A DNA stretch of 64,000 nt from Terriglobus albidus (GTDB taxonomy: Bacteria; Acidobacteriota; Terriglobia; Terriglobales; Acidobacteriaceae). A program made the position numbers and the translations under genes. The DNA is taken from NCBI RefSeq assembly GCF_025685425.1, contig NZ_JAGTAS010000057.1:496001-560000 (forward strand), read 5' to 3'. Shown piece after piece: positions 19,197 through 27,195 of this stretch. The notes beneath the pieces are model-generated. The model was not told the origin of the DNA. It saw nothing but the letters and a program-made list of their open reading frames with translations, and did no database searches. Each line of letters opens with the position of its first letter. The stretch's first letter is position 1.

Positions 19197-20162
19197 TTGG
19201 CTAATACCGTACTCCCACCCACCGCGGAAGCACAGACGATTAACAGCACGTCTACCGTACCGCAGCCCTTCCTGGTAAGTCCTCCCCTGTTGAAGACGCG
19301 GCCCAACACCGAGGTCTTGATGGGCCGAGCCGCCCAGGGTGGAAAGATCAATTGGATTACGTCGATCTTCATGGGTGTATTCCATGTGGGGGCGATTGCC
19401 GCGCTCTTCTGTTTCTCGTGGAAGAACCTGGCTGCGTTTGTGGTGCTGTACTTCCTCGCCATCAACGTAGGCATCGGCATGTGCTATCACCGCCTGCTGA
19501 CACACCGCGGCTACAAGGTTCCCAAGTGGCTGGAGTACTGCCTGACAATCTGCGGCACACTCGCTCTTGAAGGCGGACCAATCTTCTGGGTGGCCACACA
19601 CCGTGTCCATCACCAGCTCAGCGACCACGAGGGTGACCCGCATACGCCGCATGACGGCACATGGTGGGCCCATGCGGGCTGGATCATCTCCGGCCGCACC
19701 CTGCACACGCACACCGCGATGCTGGCTCGTTATGCCCCTGACCTGACCAAAGACCGCTTCCAGGTCTTCATGTCGAAGTACCACTGGCTCTCGATCGCCA
19801 CCGCCGCTGCTATCTGCTATGCCATCGGGGGCTGGTCGATGGTGCTGTGGGGCATCTTCCTCCGTACCGTTCTTGGCCTGCACTCCACCTGGCTGGTGAA
19901 CTCGGCAACGCACCTCTGGGGATCGCGCCGCTTCGCGACTCGCGACGACTCCCGCAACAACTGGTGGGTTGCCCTGCTGACCGGCGGCGAAGGCTGGCAT
20001 AACAATCATCACGCTCACCCGGTAAGCGCCCGCCATGGCCTGCGCTGGTACGAGTTCGATATCAACTACTACGGCATCTGGGTGATGGAAAAGCTCGGTC
20101 TGGCCAAGAAGGTTCTGATTGCGCAGTGGGATCCGCAAGATCCGCGGCCAGCCGGCAGCTAG
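19197..20162 (+). CDS. Membrane fatty acid (acyl-CoA) desaturase
   Basis: The 321-residue integral membrane di-iron desaturase has the three histidine boxes: HRLLTHR, HRVHH and HNNHH (in GEGWHNNHHAHPVSARHG). These identify the stearoyl-CoA/delta-9 type family, which introduces a double bond in membrane acyl chains. At least four hydrophobic segments are visible. The start is TTG at 19197 with AAAGGAA (19184-19190) upstream; a TTG at 19176 lacks one. It is divergent from preT. Confidence 0.93.
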   Translation: MANTVLPPTAEAQTINSTSTVPQPFLVSPPLLKTRPNTEVLMGRAAQGGKINWITSIFMGVFHVGAIAALFCFSWKNLAAFVVLYFLAINVGIGMCYHRLLTHRGYKVPKWLEYCLTICGTLALEGGPIFWVATHRVHHQLSDHEGDPHTPHDGTWWAHAGWIISGRTLHTHTAMLARYAPDLTKDRFQVFMSKYHWLSIATAAAICYAIGGWSMVLWGIFLRTVLGLHSTWLVNSATHLWGSRRFATRDDSRNNWWVALLTGGEGWHNNHHAHPVSARHGLRWYEFDINYYGIWVMEKLGLAKKVLIAQWDPQDPRPAGS

Positions 20163-20183
20163 CATCGGCTAGATTTTTCTTTG

Positions 20184-20217
20184 GCAGAGACCGCCCTCAT
20201 GGGCGGTCTCTGCGTTT
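20184..20217 (+). terminator. Desaturase gene terminator
   Basis: A perfect 13-bp stem, GCAGAGACCGCCC (20184-20196) with GGGCGGTCTCTGC (20201-20213), has a TCAT loop and is followed by GTTTG. The T tract is short but the stem is very stable. Confidence 0.75.
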
Positions 20218-20291
20218 GCATGTAAAAATTTGCTATCGAGAACCCGGCTTCAGAAACCCGATTTTAAGGCTCAACCATCAAAAGGCTTCGC

Positions 20292-21596
20292 ATGATGTCC
20301 AAAGCGCTCATCTCTCTGCTTCTTCTCGGCTCTGTGATGTATGCGCCGTCGCCTTTGCAGATTCTGCTCGCGGAGGCTCCCTCTGCCTCTTCTTCGGTAC
20401 TCAATGTAAAGACCTACGGAGCGGTGTGTGACTGGAATGTAACCGGCGGAACAGATGACACGAAGGCATTCCAGGCTGCGATCGATGCGGCTCACGGCTT
20501 ATATACAAAAACGGGCTCTCCCATCACCGTATTAGCCTCAAATTCTTGTGAGATCACCGGCACAGTTAATCTTCTCAGCGGAGTAACACTTTCCGGTCCG
20601 GCCAAGATCGTGATTCCCTCCCAGACCGCCAAAACACCGCGGACGACATTTCTCATTGAAGCCGCCGATAAAGTCTCCATCGAGAACCTTGAGATCGATG
20701 TCTTATCAAACAAGTGCGGAAACAATGCCGCCTGTAGCGCGATCCGGTATGAAGGAACCTCATCGGATAAAGCTGAGCATTCAGGGATCTATATCAGGAA
20801 GAACATCATCGTCGATTCGGCATGGGGGATTTTTGTACGTTATGTCGCCGGTTCTGGGTCCTTGAGAGATATCGACATCTCTTCCAACACCATAAAAAGC
20901 ACTTTAACGTACACGGGAAGCGATGGAATTCATATAGCGGGCAGAGTAAGCGACTTCCGGATCACCGCGAACAAGATTGTGAATCGTGGAGACGCGGCAA
21001 TCGCGGCCACCAGCGAAGCGCCAGAATACCGCTGCTCCCATGGGATCGTCCGCGACAACCTTCTGATAGAAGACCTGGTTGGCCTCGACAACGGCGGCTG
21101 CAGTGACATTACGTACACTGGCAACCACGTGAAGGCGACGGCTACGACCGGGATATCCAATCCCGCATTCCGTTCCTATCCCTATCACGACGTGAAACCG
21201 ACCCGCGTGACCATTGAAGGGAACAGTTTCGAAAATCCTTCAGGCTCGCCCGATGTTGCCGCCAAAATCGACATGGCAGTGGTCTCAAAATTTATTCCCG
21301 ATAACACCACTGAAAGCATCTTCACGGGAAATATCATCTCGTCGTTATACCTGCGGGGCTCGTCCATCCAGGTGCGGGACAACACATTTCTGCCGTCGGC
21401 AAAATTAACCCTGGACTACTATGGCCAGGCCAAGATTGCTTCCACGAATAACACCATTGGGCCGAATACCTGGCAGGGACAAGGGTCTATCACCGCCGGA
21501 GCCAATCCTGGCCTCTTAGGTAATAACCTTCTTGCGCCCCAGTTTGCGAATGGGGCCATCACAATCACCAACGGCGGGAACTTCGTCCATCCATAG
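20292..21596 (+). CDS. Secreted right-handed beta-helix (pectate-lyase-like) protein
   Basis: The 434-residue protein has an N-terminal hydrophobic export signal. It opens with the pectate_lyase_3 motif (VLNVKTYGAVCDWN, GGTDDTKAFQAAIDAAHG). Parallel beta-helix coils follow, with repeating strands such as VSIENLEIDV, SGIYIRKNIIVDS, FRITANKIVN, DITYTGNHV and VTIEGNSF. Such folds bind or cleave polysaccharides; no catalytic residues could be placed. The gene is visibly more A/T-rich than its neighbours, which suggests acquisition. It lies between a terminator and lptFG. ATG 20292 or 20295 is the start. Confidence 0.82.
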   Translation: MMSKALISLLLLGSVMYAPSPLQILLAEAPSASSSVLNVKTYGAVCDWNVTGGTDDTKAFQAAIDAAHGLYTKTGSPITVLASNSCEITGTVNLLSGVTLSGPAKIVIPSQTAKTPRTTFLIEAADKVSIENLEIDVLSNKCGNNAACSAIRYEGTSSDKAEHSGIYIRKNIIVDSAWGIFVRYVAGSGSLRDIDISSNTIKSTLTYTGSDGIHIAGRVSDFRITANKIVNRGDAAIAATSEAPEYRCSHGIVRDNLLIEDLVGLDNGGCSDITYTGNHVKATATTGISNPAFRSYPYHDVKPTRVTIEGNSFENPSGSPDVAAKIDMAVVSKFIPDNTTESIFTGNIISSLYLRGSSIQVRDNTFLPSAKLTLDYYGQAKIASTNNTIGPNTWQGQGSITAGANPGLLGNNLLAPQFANGAITITNGGNFVHP

Positions 21597-21657
21597 TTGC
21601 AAAGAGATAGGGGTTCAAAGGCATTGGGTATCCAGGCCCACGCCCATCGCGACTCTC

Positions 21658-21663
21658 TATAAT
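21658..21663 (+). promoter_or_regulatory. TATAAT -10 next to the lptFG start
   Basis: A perfect TATAAT ends 9 nt before the GTG at 21673. No Shine-Dalgarno sequence lies between them. This fits transcription starting at or near the start codon. No -35 was recognised. Confidence 0.5.
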
Positions 21664-21672
21664 TTGAACTGC

Positions 21673-24006
21673 GTGCGCATCCTGACCCGGTACATTCTGC
21701 GTGAGTTGCTCTCCCACGCCCTTCTTGGCGGCGCACTCTTCACTTTTGTGCTTTTCATGCGCGACCTGGGGAAGATTCTTGAATTGGTCGTGCGCGGCTC
21801 GGCGCCGCTGACCGACGTCTTCCGCATCTTCCTCTACACCATCCCCAATACGCTCACGCTCACGCTGCCCATGTCCGTCCTGGTCGGCGTGCTGCTTGGC
21901 CTTTCGCGGCTCGCGGCCGACTCCGAAGTGACGGCGATGCGAGCCAGCGGCGTCGGCGTGCTGGATTTCACCCGCATCGTCTCTATCGTCGCGGTCGGAG
22001 CCTTTGCGCTTGGACTCGCCAACTCTCTCTACCTTGCGCCACGCTCTGCCTCTGCACTCATCCAGATCGAGAATGAGTTGAAGCAGTCGCAGGTCAGCTT
22101 TGAAGTACAACCTCGCGTCTTCTATGAGGACTTCAAGGACTACGTCCTCTATGTGCAAGATGTAGTGCCCGGCGTTGGCGCGGCACAGTGGAAGCACGTC
22201 TTTCTTGCCGACTTGGCGCATCCTGCCTCGCCCCTCATCACCACTGCGAATGAAGCGGTCGTGGTCAACGGCGGGAATCAGACTCTCCGCCTGAGCCTGC
22301 ATGCGGGCGGTCAGCACCAGATCGCTGCCAACGATCCGAACCAGTACAACATCTCTACCTTTACCGACAGTGACCTGCCGATCAGCGCTGGAGGGGCCGA
22401 CGACACGCACATCACCCGGCGCAATACTCCCCTGCTGGCAATGCCGCTGCGGGAGTTGATGCGCGCCGATGCGCCGGACCGGATTCTGCGGCGCATCGAA
22501 CTGCAGAAGCGCTTCTCCTATCCCTTCGCCTGCTTTGTTTTGATCCTGGTGGGTGTGCCTCTCGGCCTGTCATCACGCCGTGGCGGTAAGTCAACGGGTT
22601 TTGTGTTGACCATCCTTCTCGTCTTCATCTACTACCTGCTCTCTTCCATCGGAGAAGCGGTCGCGCGACAAGGCAAGCTGCCCGTCGTAGCAGGCATATG
22701 GGCAGCCAATCTCGTCTTTGCGTTCGCAGGCGTTCTTCTGCTGTGGAGACTTTCGGTGGAGACGATTCCCCTGGGCCGGCTTGCCAGCATGGGACAGTGG
22801 ATAGCCGCCCGTCTCAAGCGGGGTAAGACGCAATCAGAATCCGAACAGGCTGAGACCGTCTCCACAGACCGGAGTGCGCGCAGGACCATCTGGGGCTTTC
22901 CTTTGCTGCTGGACGACTACGTCATGCGACAATTCGTCACCAACTTTGCACTGGTGCTCTCGTCGTTCGTAGCGTTGTCGCTGATCTTCAGCTTCTTTGA
23001 GCTGGTGGGAGATATCATCCGCAACCGTACGCCGCTTGTTACCGTGGGCGACTACCTGCTGAACCTGATCCCATACATGCTCTACAACCTGGCCCCGCTG
23101 TGCGCCCTGATCGCCGTTCTGGTCACCTTCGGCGCATTGAATCGCACCAGCGAGATCACGGCGATGAAGGCTACCGGCATCTCGCTCTACCGCATTGCGG
23201 CGCCAGTCCTCGTGCTCGCAGCGGTGTTAGCGGCGCTCCTGTTTACCTTCGACGAGTTCTACCTTCCCTCCGCGAACAAACGGCAGGAGGCCCTGCGTTC
23301 GGTCATCAAGGCACGGCCTGCACAAACCTTTCTGCGTCCGGACCGCAAGTGGATCACCGGTCAGACCACCGGCGGTGACGAGCCGCTCCGCATCTTCTAC
23401 TACCAGTTCTTCAACCCGGACATGAACTCGTTCGCGAACCTGACCGTCTTCGAGTTCCAGCCAGGAACCTTCGCACTGCAGCGTCGCATCTTCGCTACCA
23501 GCGCGCACTGGGACCAGAGCGCCCGTCAATGGATCTTTGAGAACGGCTGGCAGCGAACCTTCGATAAAGAGTCCGTCGCCAGCTATCAGCCCTTCACCGT
23601 CTCCCTCTTCCCCGAGATCCATGAACAGCCCAATAACTTCAAGAAGGAATTCGCGACCGCTCAGGAGATGTCCTTCGCGGATCTGACGCGATACATCAAC
23701 GACCTGAAACAGTCTGGCTTTGACACCATGCGGCTGAGGGTGCAGTTGAACCACAAGATCGCCTATCCACTTGTGACTCTGGTGATGGCGATACTGGCGA
23801 TTCCGTTTGCACTATCGATGGGCCGCAAGGGATCACTTGCCGGCATTGCCGCTGCCATCGGCCTGGCTGTCGCCTACTGGGTGGTTGCCGGCCTTTTTGA
23901 GGCAATGGGCAACGTGAATACGCTGCCTCCGATGCTGGCCGCCTGGTCGCCGGATATCCTGTTTGCCTTCGCCGGCGGCTATCTCCTGCTCCGCACCCCG
24001 ACCTAG
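21673..24006 (+). CDS. lptFG: Fused LptF-LptG lipopolysaccharide export permease
   Basis: The 777-residue inner-membrane protein carries two complete YjgP/YjgQ permease units in one chain. Unit 1 (about residues 1-345) starts RILTRYILRELLSHALLGG and has the early TM set, a periplasmic domain and three late TM segments. An acidic/charged linker follows (about 346-370). Unit 2 starts DDYVMRQFVTNFALVLSS and ends FAFAGGYLLLRTPT. In E. coli these are separate genes and work with LptB2 and LptC to extract LPS. The GTG at 21673 was chosen because it directly precedes the first TM. The stop TAG is formed at the border of a family A element. Confidence 0.88.
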   Translation: MRILTRYILRELLSHALLGGALFTFVLFMRDLGKILELVVRGSAPLTDVFRIFLYTIPNTLTLTLPMSVLVGVLLGLSRLAADSEVTAMRASGVGVLDFTRIVSIVAVGAFALGLANSLYLAPRSASALIQIENELKQSQVSFEVQPRVFYEDFKDYVLYVQDVVPGVGAAQWKHVFLADLAHPASPLITTANEAVVVNGGNQTLRLSLHAGGQHQIAANDPNQYNISTFTDSDLPISAGGADDTHITRRNTPLLAMPLRELMRADAPDRILRRIELQKRFSYPFACFVLILVGVPLGLSSRRGGKSTGFVLTILLVFIYYLLSSIGEAVARQGKLPVVAGIWAANLVFAFAGVLLLWRLSVETIPLGRLASMGQWIAARLKRGKTQSESEQAETVSTDRSARRTIWGFPLLLDDYVMRQFVTNFALVLSSFVALSLIFSFFELVGDIIRNRTPLVTVGDYLLNLIPYMLYNLAPLCALIAVLVTFGALNRTSEITAMKATGISLYRIAAPVLVLAAVLAALLFTFDEFYLPSANKRQEALRSVIKARPAQTFLRPDRKWITGQTTGGDEPLRIFYYQFFNPDMNSFANLTVFEFQPGTFALQRRIFATSAHWDQSARQWIFENGWQRTFDKESVASYQPFTVSLFPEIHEQPNNFKKEFATAQEMSFADLTRYINDLKQSGFDTMRLRVQLNHKIAYPLVTLVMAILAIPFALSMGRKGSLAGIAAAIGLAVAYWVVAGLFEAMGNVNTLPPMLAAWSPDILFAFAGGYLLLRTPT

Positions 24007-24117
24007 AGCATTTTCCCTGTTGCTTGGTATCCCGGGAGAGGAGTGTAGCGGCGTTTTCATTGCGGAAAACGCCCATAGATGCGGAAGCCCTACTCTACAC
24101 CTACAGTAAAAATGCTC
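24004..24117 (+). repeat. Family A MITE-like element, copy 2
   Basis: The element occupies 24006-24117 with left TA at 24004-24005. The TA plus the first G of the element make the lptFG stop codon TAG. The right terminus is GTAAAAATGCTC with no TA after it. The central hairpin GGCGTTTTCATTGCGGAAAACGCC is intact. Confidence 0.85.
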
Positions 24118-24213
24118 GAAGTTTGATCGCCAGGCTCGAACCGGATAAACCGCCCTGGTCTCCGGCATATCCGATACAGTTAACTGGACGCGCCCAAGGA
24201 GCTTATCCCCATC

Positions 24214-24846
24214 GTGAAAATTGCTGTTTTCAGCCTCGCCCTCACCACTTCCGCCGTTCTGGCACAGAGCGGAGCTACCACGCCAAAGCCGGCGACCTCT
24301 CCTGCAACCCACCGCCCGGCGGCGACAGCCGCTCGTAAGCCTGCAGGCACAGCCGCGAAGGCTCCCGCCGCTGCCTCCGCCACCGACCCGGCCTTCAATC
24401 CAAAAGGAGCGCCGGAGGTCACGGGAACACCTAAGACTCTTTACGCACTGACCTACATCGATACCAAAATCGGCGATGGTCCGCTGGCAGAAGACGAGCG
24501 GTTCTACACCGTGCACTACACCGGCTGGCTGCCGGACGGCACCAAATTCGACTCCTCGGTCGACCGTGGACAGCCTTTTGTCTTTCCCCACGGCGCCCGG
24601 AGGGTCATTATGGGCTGGGACACCGGCTTTGAGGGAATGCATGTCGGCGGCAAACGCCGCATCCTCGTCCCCTGGCAGCTCGCCTACGGAGCCGCCGGTC
24701 GTGGCCCGATTCCGCCCAAAAGCCCTCTGGTCTTCGACATCGAGCTGATCGCCCAATCCGCTACGCCACCGGAGCCGCCTGCACAGCCCGCACAACCTGC
24801 ACCTTCTACCCCGCCTCCCGCATCTACTTCGGAGCAGCCAAAGTAA
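24214..24846 (+). CDS. Secreted FKBP-type peptidyl-prolyl isomerase
   Basis: The 210-residue protein has a signal peptide (KIAVFSLALTTSAVLAQS). An Ala/Pro/Lys-rich linker runs to about residue 65, then one FKBP domain (VHYTGWLPDGTKFDSSVDRGQPFVF, VIMGWDTGFEGMHVGGKRR, PWQLAYGAAGRGPIPPKSPLVFDIEL). The tail is Pro/Ala-rich. It is expected to assist folding of envelope proteins in the periplasm. GTG start with AAGGAG 12 nt upstream. The ABC transporter gene begins 21 nt downstream, likely in one operon. Confidence 0.93.
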   Translation: MKIAVFSLALTTSAVLAQSGATTPKPATSPATHRPAATAARKPAGTAAKAPAAASATDPAFNPKGAPEVTGTPKTLYALTYIDTKIGDGPLAEDERFYTVHYTGWLPDGTKFDSSVDRGQPFVFPHGARRVIMGWDTGFEGMHVGGKRRILVPWQLAYGAAGRGPIPPKSPLVFDIELIAQSATPPEPPAQPAQPAPSTPPPASTSEQPK

Positions 24847-24867
24847 GCAGGAGACCGCCCAAAGCTG

Positions 24868-26622
24868 ATGTTTGAACGTCTGTCACCACTGTTTCCCTAC
24901 CTGAAGCGCTATCGCCGGCAACTGGCGACGGGTGCGGTGGTGACCGTTCTCTATAACGCCAGCAAAATTACGCTGCCGAAGATTATCGGCTCGGCCGTGG
25001 ACGACATGCGCCTGGGAGTTACCCGGGAGAAGATCTTCCATCATGGACTGTTGCTTTTTGGCGTCGCGGCATTAAGTGCCGTCTTTCTTTACCTGATGCG
25101 GCAGATCGTCATCGGCGCCAGCCGCGAGATCGAGTTCGACCTGCGCAACGATCTCTTTGAAAACCTGCTGCGACAGCCGCCGAGTTTCTATCACCAGCAC
25201 CGCACCGGCGACATCATGGCGCGAACGACCAATGATCTCAACGCCGTCCGCCAGCTTCTGGGCCCCGCCATCATGTACAGCGCCAATACGCTGGTCTTTA
25301 CCGCGGCCGCGCTTCCCTACATGTTGAAGATCAGCCCGTGGATCACTTTGTGCGCCTTCGTTCCTCTGCCCATCGCGTCGGTTGTGGTGCAGTACTTCGG
25401 CAGCCGGATCCACACCAGATTTGAGCGCATTCAAGCAATGTTCTCTGAGATCTCCGCCAAGGCCCAGGAGAACTTCTCTGGCGCCCGCTTTATCCGCGCC
25501 TTTGCGCAGGAGGAAGCAGAGATTGCCTCATGGGAGACCGCCAATCAGGAGTACATCCGCCGCAGCCTGCTCCTGGTCCGCCTCATGGCCATGCTGTGGC
25601 CCACGCTCGAGTTTGTTCTCGGCTTCGCCATGGTCATCACACTGCTTGTAGGCGGCCATGAGGTAGTAAAAGGACACGTCTCCGCCGGAAACTTCACAGC
25701 CTTCGCCATCATCATCGTCCAGCTCACGTGGCCGATGATCGCTTTGGGCTGGGTTGTCAACCTTTTCCAGCGCGGAACCGCCTCAGTTGTGCGCATCGAC
25801 GAGCTGCTGAAGTGGGTTCCAGCCATCGACGACTCCGCTGTGGATTCAGCGATCGCAGCCGATCTGAAGCTACGCGGCGATATTGAGTTCCGGAATCTCA
25901 ACTTTGCTTACGGCTCGAATGCCGCAGTGCTGCACGATATCACCCTCACGATACCCGCAGGCTCTTCACTCGCGATCGTCGGTCCTACCGGCTCTGGCAA
26001 ATCCACCCTGGTGCATCTGATTCCCCGTCTTCTGGATGCGAAGGGAGACCAGGTGCTGATCGACGGCGTTCCCATCCGCCACTATCCTCTAGACGTCTTG
26101 CGCTCCAATATCGGCTTTGTTCCCCAGGAGACCTTTCTCTTCTCAGAGAGCATCCGTGAAAACATTGCCTTCGGTGTCCAGGATGCTACCGACGAACAGA
26201 TCGTGCATGCCGCGACCACAGCCCACATTGCAAAAGAGATCCAGGAGTTTCCCAATGGATTCGACACCGTCGTAGGTGAGCGCGGCATCACACTTTCGGG
26301 CGGCCAGAAACAGCGCACGGCGATTGCACGTGCTCTGATTCGGGAACCACGGATCCTGATTCTGGACGATGCGCTTGCATCCGTCGATACTTACACTGAA
26401 GAGCGCATCCTCAGCGGCCTGAAGCAGGAGATGCAAGGCCGTACCACCATCTTCATTTCGCATCGAGTTTCAACTGCGGCAAACGCCGACCAGATTGCGG
26501 TTCTCATCGATGGACGTATCGCCGAACTCGGCACCCACGAAGAGCTACTGGTGAAAGGCGGATATTACACCAGCCTGTTTGAGAAGCAGCAGCTCGAAGA
26601 AGAGATCGCTGTAACCGCGTAA
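24868..26622 (+). CDS. ABC half-transporter, MdlA/YheI-like (exporter)
   Basis: The 584-residue protein has an N-terminal type IV ABC exporter membrane domain (six TM, about residues 1-310). The ATPase domain has Walker A GPTGSGKST, Q-loop FVPQETFLFSESI, signature LSGGQKQR and H-loop SHRVS. The residue after the Walker B aspartate is Asp (ILILDDALASVD), not the usual catalytic Glu. This marks the degenerate half of heterodimeric exporters such as MdlA of E. coli or YheI of B. subtilis. No MdlB-like partner is adjacent; the next gene is fliS on the other strand. Substrate is unknown. Confidence 0.88.
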   Translation: MFERLSPLFPYLKRYRRQLATGAVVTVLYNASKITLPKIIGSAVDDMRLGVTREKIFHHGLLLFGVAALSAVFLYLMRQIVIGASREIEFDLRNDLFENLLRQPPSFYHQHRTGDIMARTTNDLNAVRQLLGPAIMYSANTLVFTAAALPYMLKISPWITLCAFVPLPIASVVVQYFGSRIHTRFERIQAMFSEISAKAQENFSGARFIRAFAQEEAEIASWETANQEYIRRSLLLVRLMAMLWPTLEFVLGFAMVITLLVGGHEVVKGHVSAGNFTAFAIIIVQLTWPMIALGWVVNLFQRGTASVVRIDELLKWVPAIDDSAVDSAIAADLKLRGDIEFRNLNFAYGSNAAVLHDITLTIPAGSSLAIVGPTGSGKSTLVHLIPRLLDAKGDQVLIDGVPIRHYPLDVLRSNIGFVPQETFLFSESIRENIAFGVQDATDEQIVHAATTAHIAKEIQEFPNGFDTVVGERGITLSGGQKQRTAIARALIREPRILILDDALASVDTYTEERILSGLKQEMQGRTTIFISHRVSTAANADQIAVLIDGRIAELGTHEELLVKGGYYTSLFEKQQLEEEIAVTA

Positions 26623-26650
26623 AAGTCTGGCGTTGAGCGCTACCCACAAA

Positions 26651-26688
26651 GAAGAACGCATCGAGCTCTGCTCGATGCGTTCTTCTTT
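26651..26688 (+). terminator. Terminator between ABC gene and fliS
   Basis: A perfect 15-bp stem, GAAGAACGCATCGAG (26651-26665) with CTCGATGCGTTCTTC (26671-26685), is followed by TTTCA. On the other strand TTTGTG follows. It probably works in both directions between convergent genes. Confidence 0.9.
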
Positions 26689-26715
26689 CATCCAAAAACT
26701 TGGAATCGCTTGGAC

Positions 26716-27192
26716 TCAGGCGCTCCACCGGGCGCCGGCCTGTGCACCGCCCTCGGCCATGTGAGCCTGAGCTACTACCGCCGGAACCATCTGGCCCTCG
26801 CGCGTACGCAGATCGCGCGGAAGCACCGCCTGAGCCTCAGGATCGCGTGCTGCGATCGCCCATGCATCACGCACATCACGCACGCAGTGGATGACCTCTT
26901 CGAACGTCTCCTTCGAGTTGTAGTAGGAGGCTTCCAGTGTGAGCTGGAACATAGCAGCATAGAAATCGGCGAGAGACGTTGTCGTCTTGGTGCACACATC
27001 CGTGCGCAGCGTGCTCTGCAGATAAATGAGGATATCGGTTACCCGCTTCACCGCCATACGGCGGCCATAGACATCGTCCTCTTCCACAGACTGGACGGCG
27101 CGATAAAGGTAGCGAAGCACACCATCGTACAGTGCCACGACGAGATCGATGCCGGTAGCTCCGGCGAGAGACTGCTGCTGATATCCGTTCAT
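26716..27192 (-). CDS. fliS: Flagellar export chaperone FliS
   Basis: The 158-residue cytosolic chaperone of flagellin is recognised by GIDLVVALYDGVLRYLYRA, VTDILIYLQSTLRTD and FYAAMFQLTLEASYYNSKETFEEV. It binds the C-terminus of flagellin and prevents premature assembly. The C-terminal tail beyond about residue 115 is longer than in most FliS and is rich in Ala, Glu and Arg. The ATG lies 3 nt after the fliD stop with AAGGGAT inside the fliD end, so translation is coupled. Confidence 0.93.
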   Translation of the reverse strand: MNGYQQQSLAGATGIDLVVALYDGVLRYLYRAVQSVEEDDVYGRRMAVKRVTDILIYLQSTLRTDVCTKTTTSLADFYAAMFQLTLEASYYNSKETFEEVIHCVRDVRDAWAIAARDPEAQAVLPRDLRTREGQMVPAVVAQAHMAEGGAQAGARWSA

Positions 27193-27195
27193 GGG

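Noticed and set aside
21532-21672. N-terminal extension of lptFG into the beta-helix gene
   Set aside because: It overlaps the previous gene and has no homology; the first TM starts just after the GTG at 21673.
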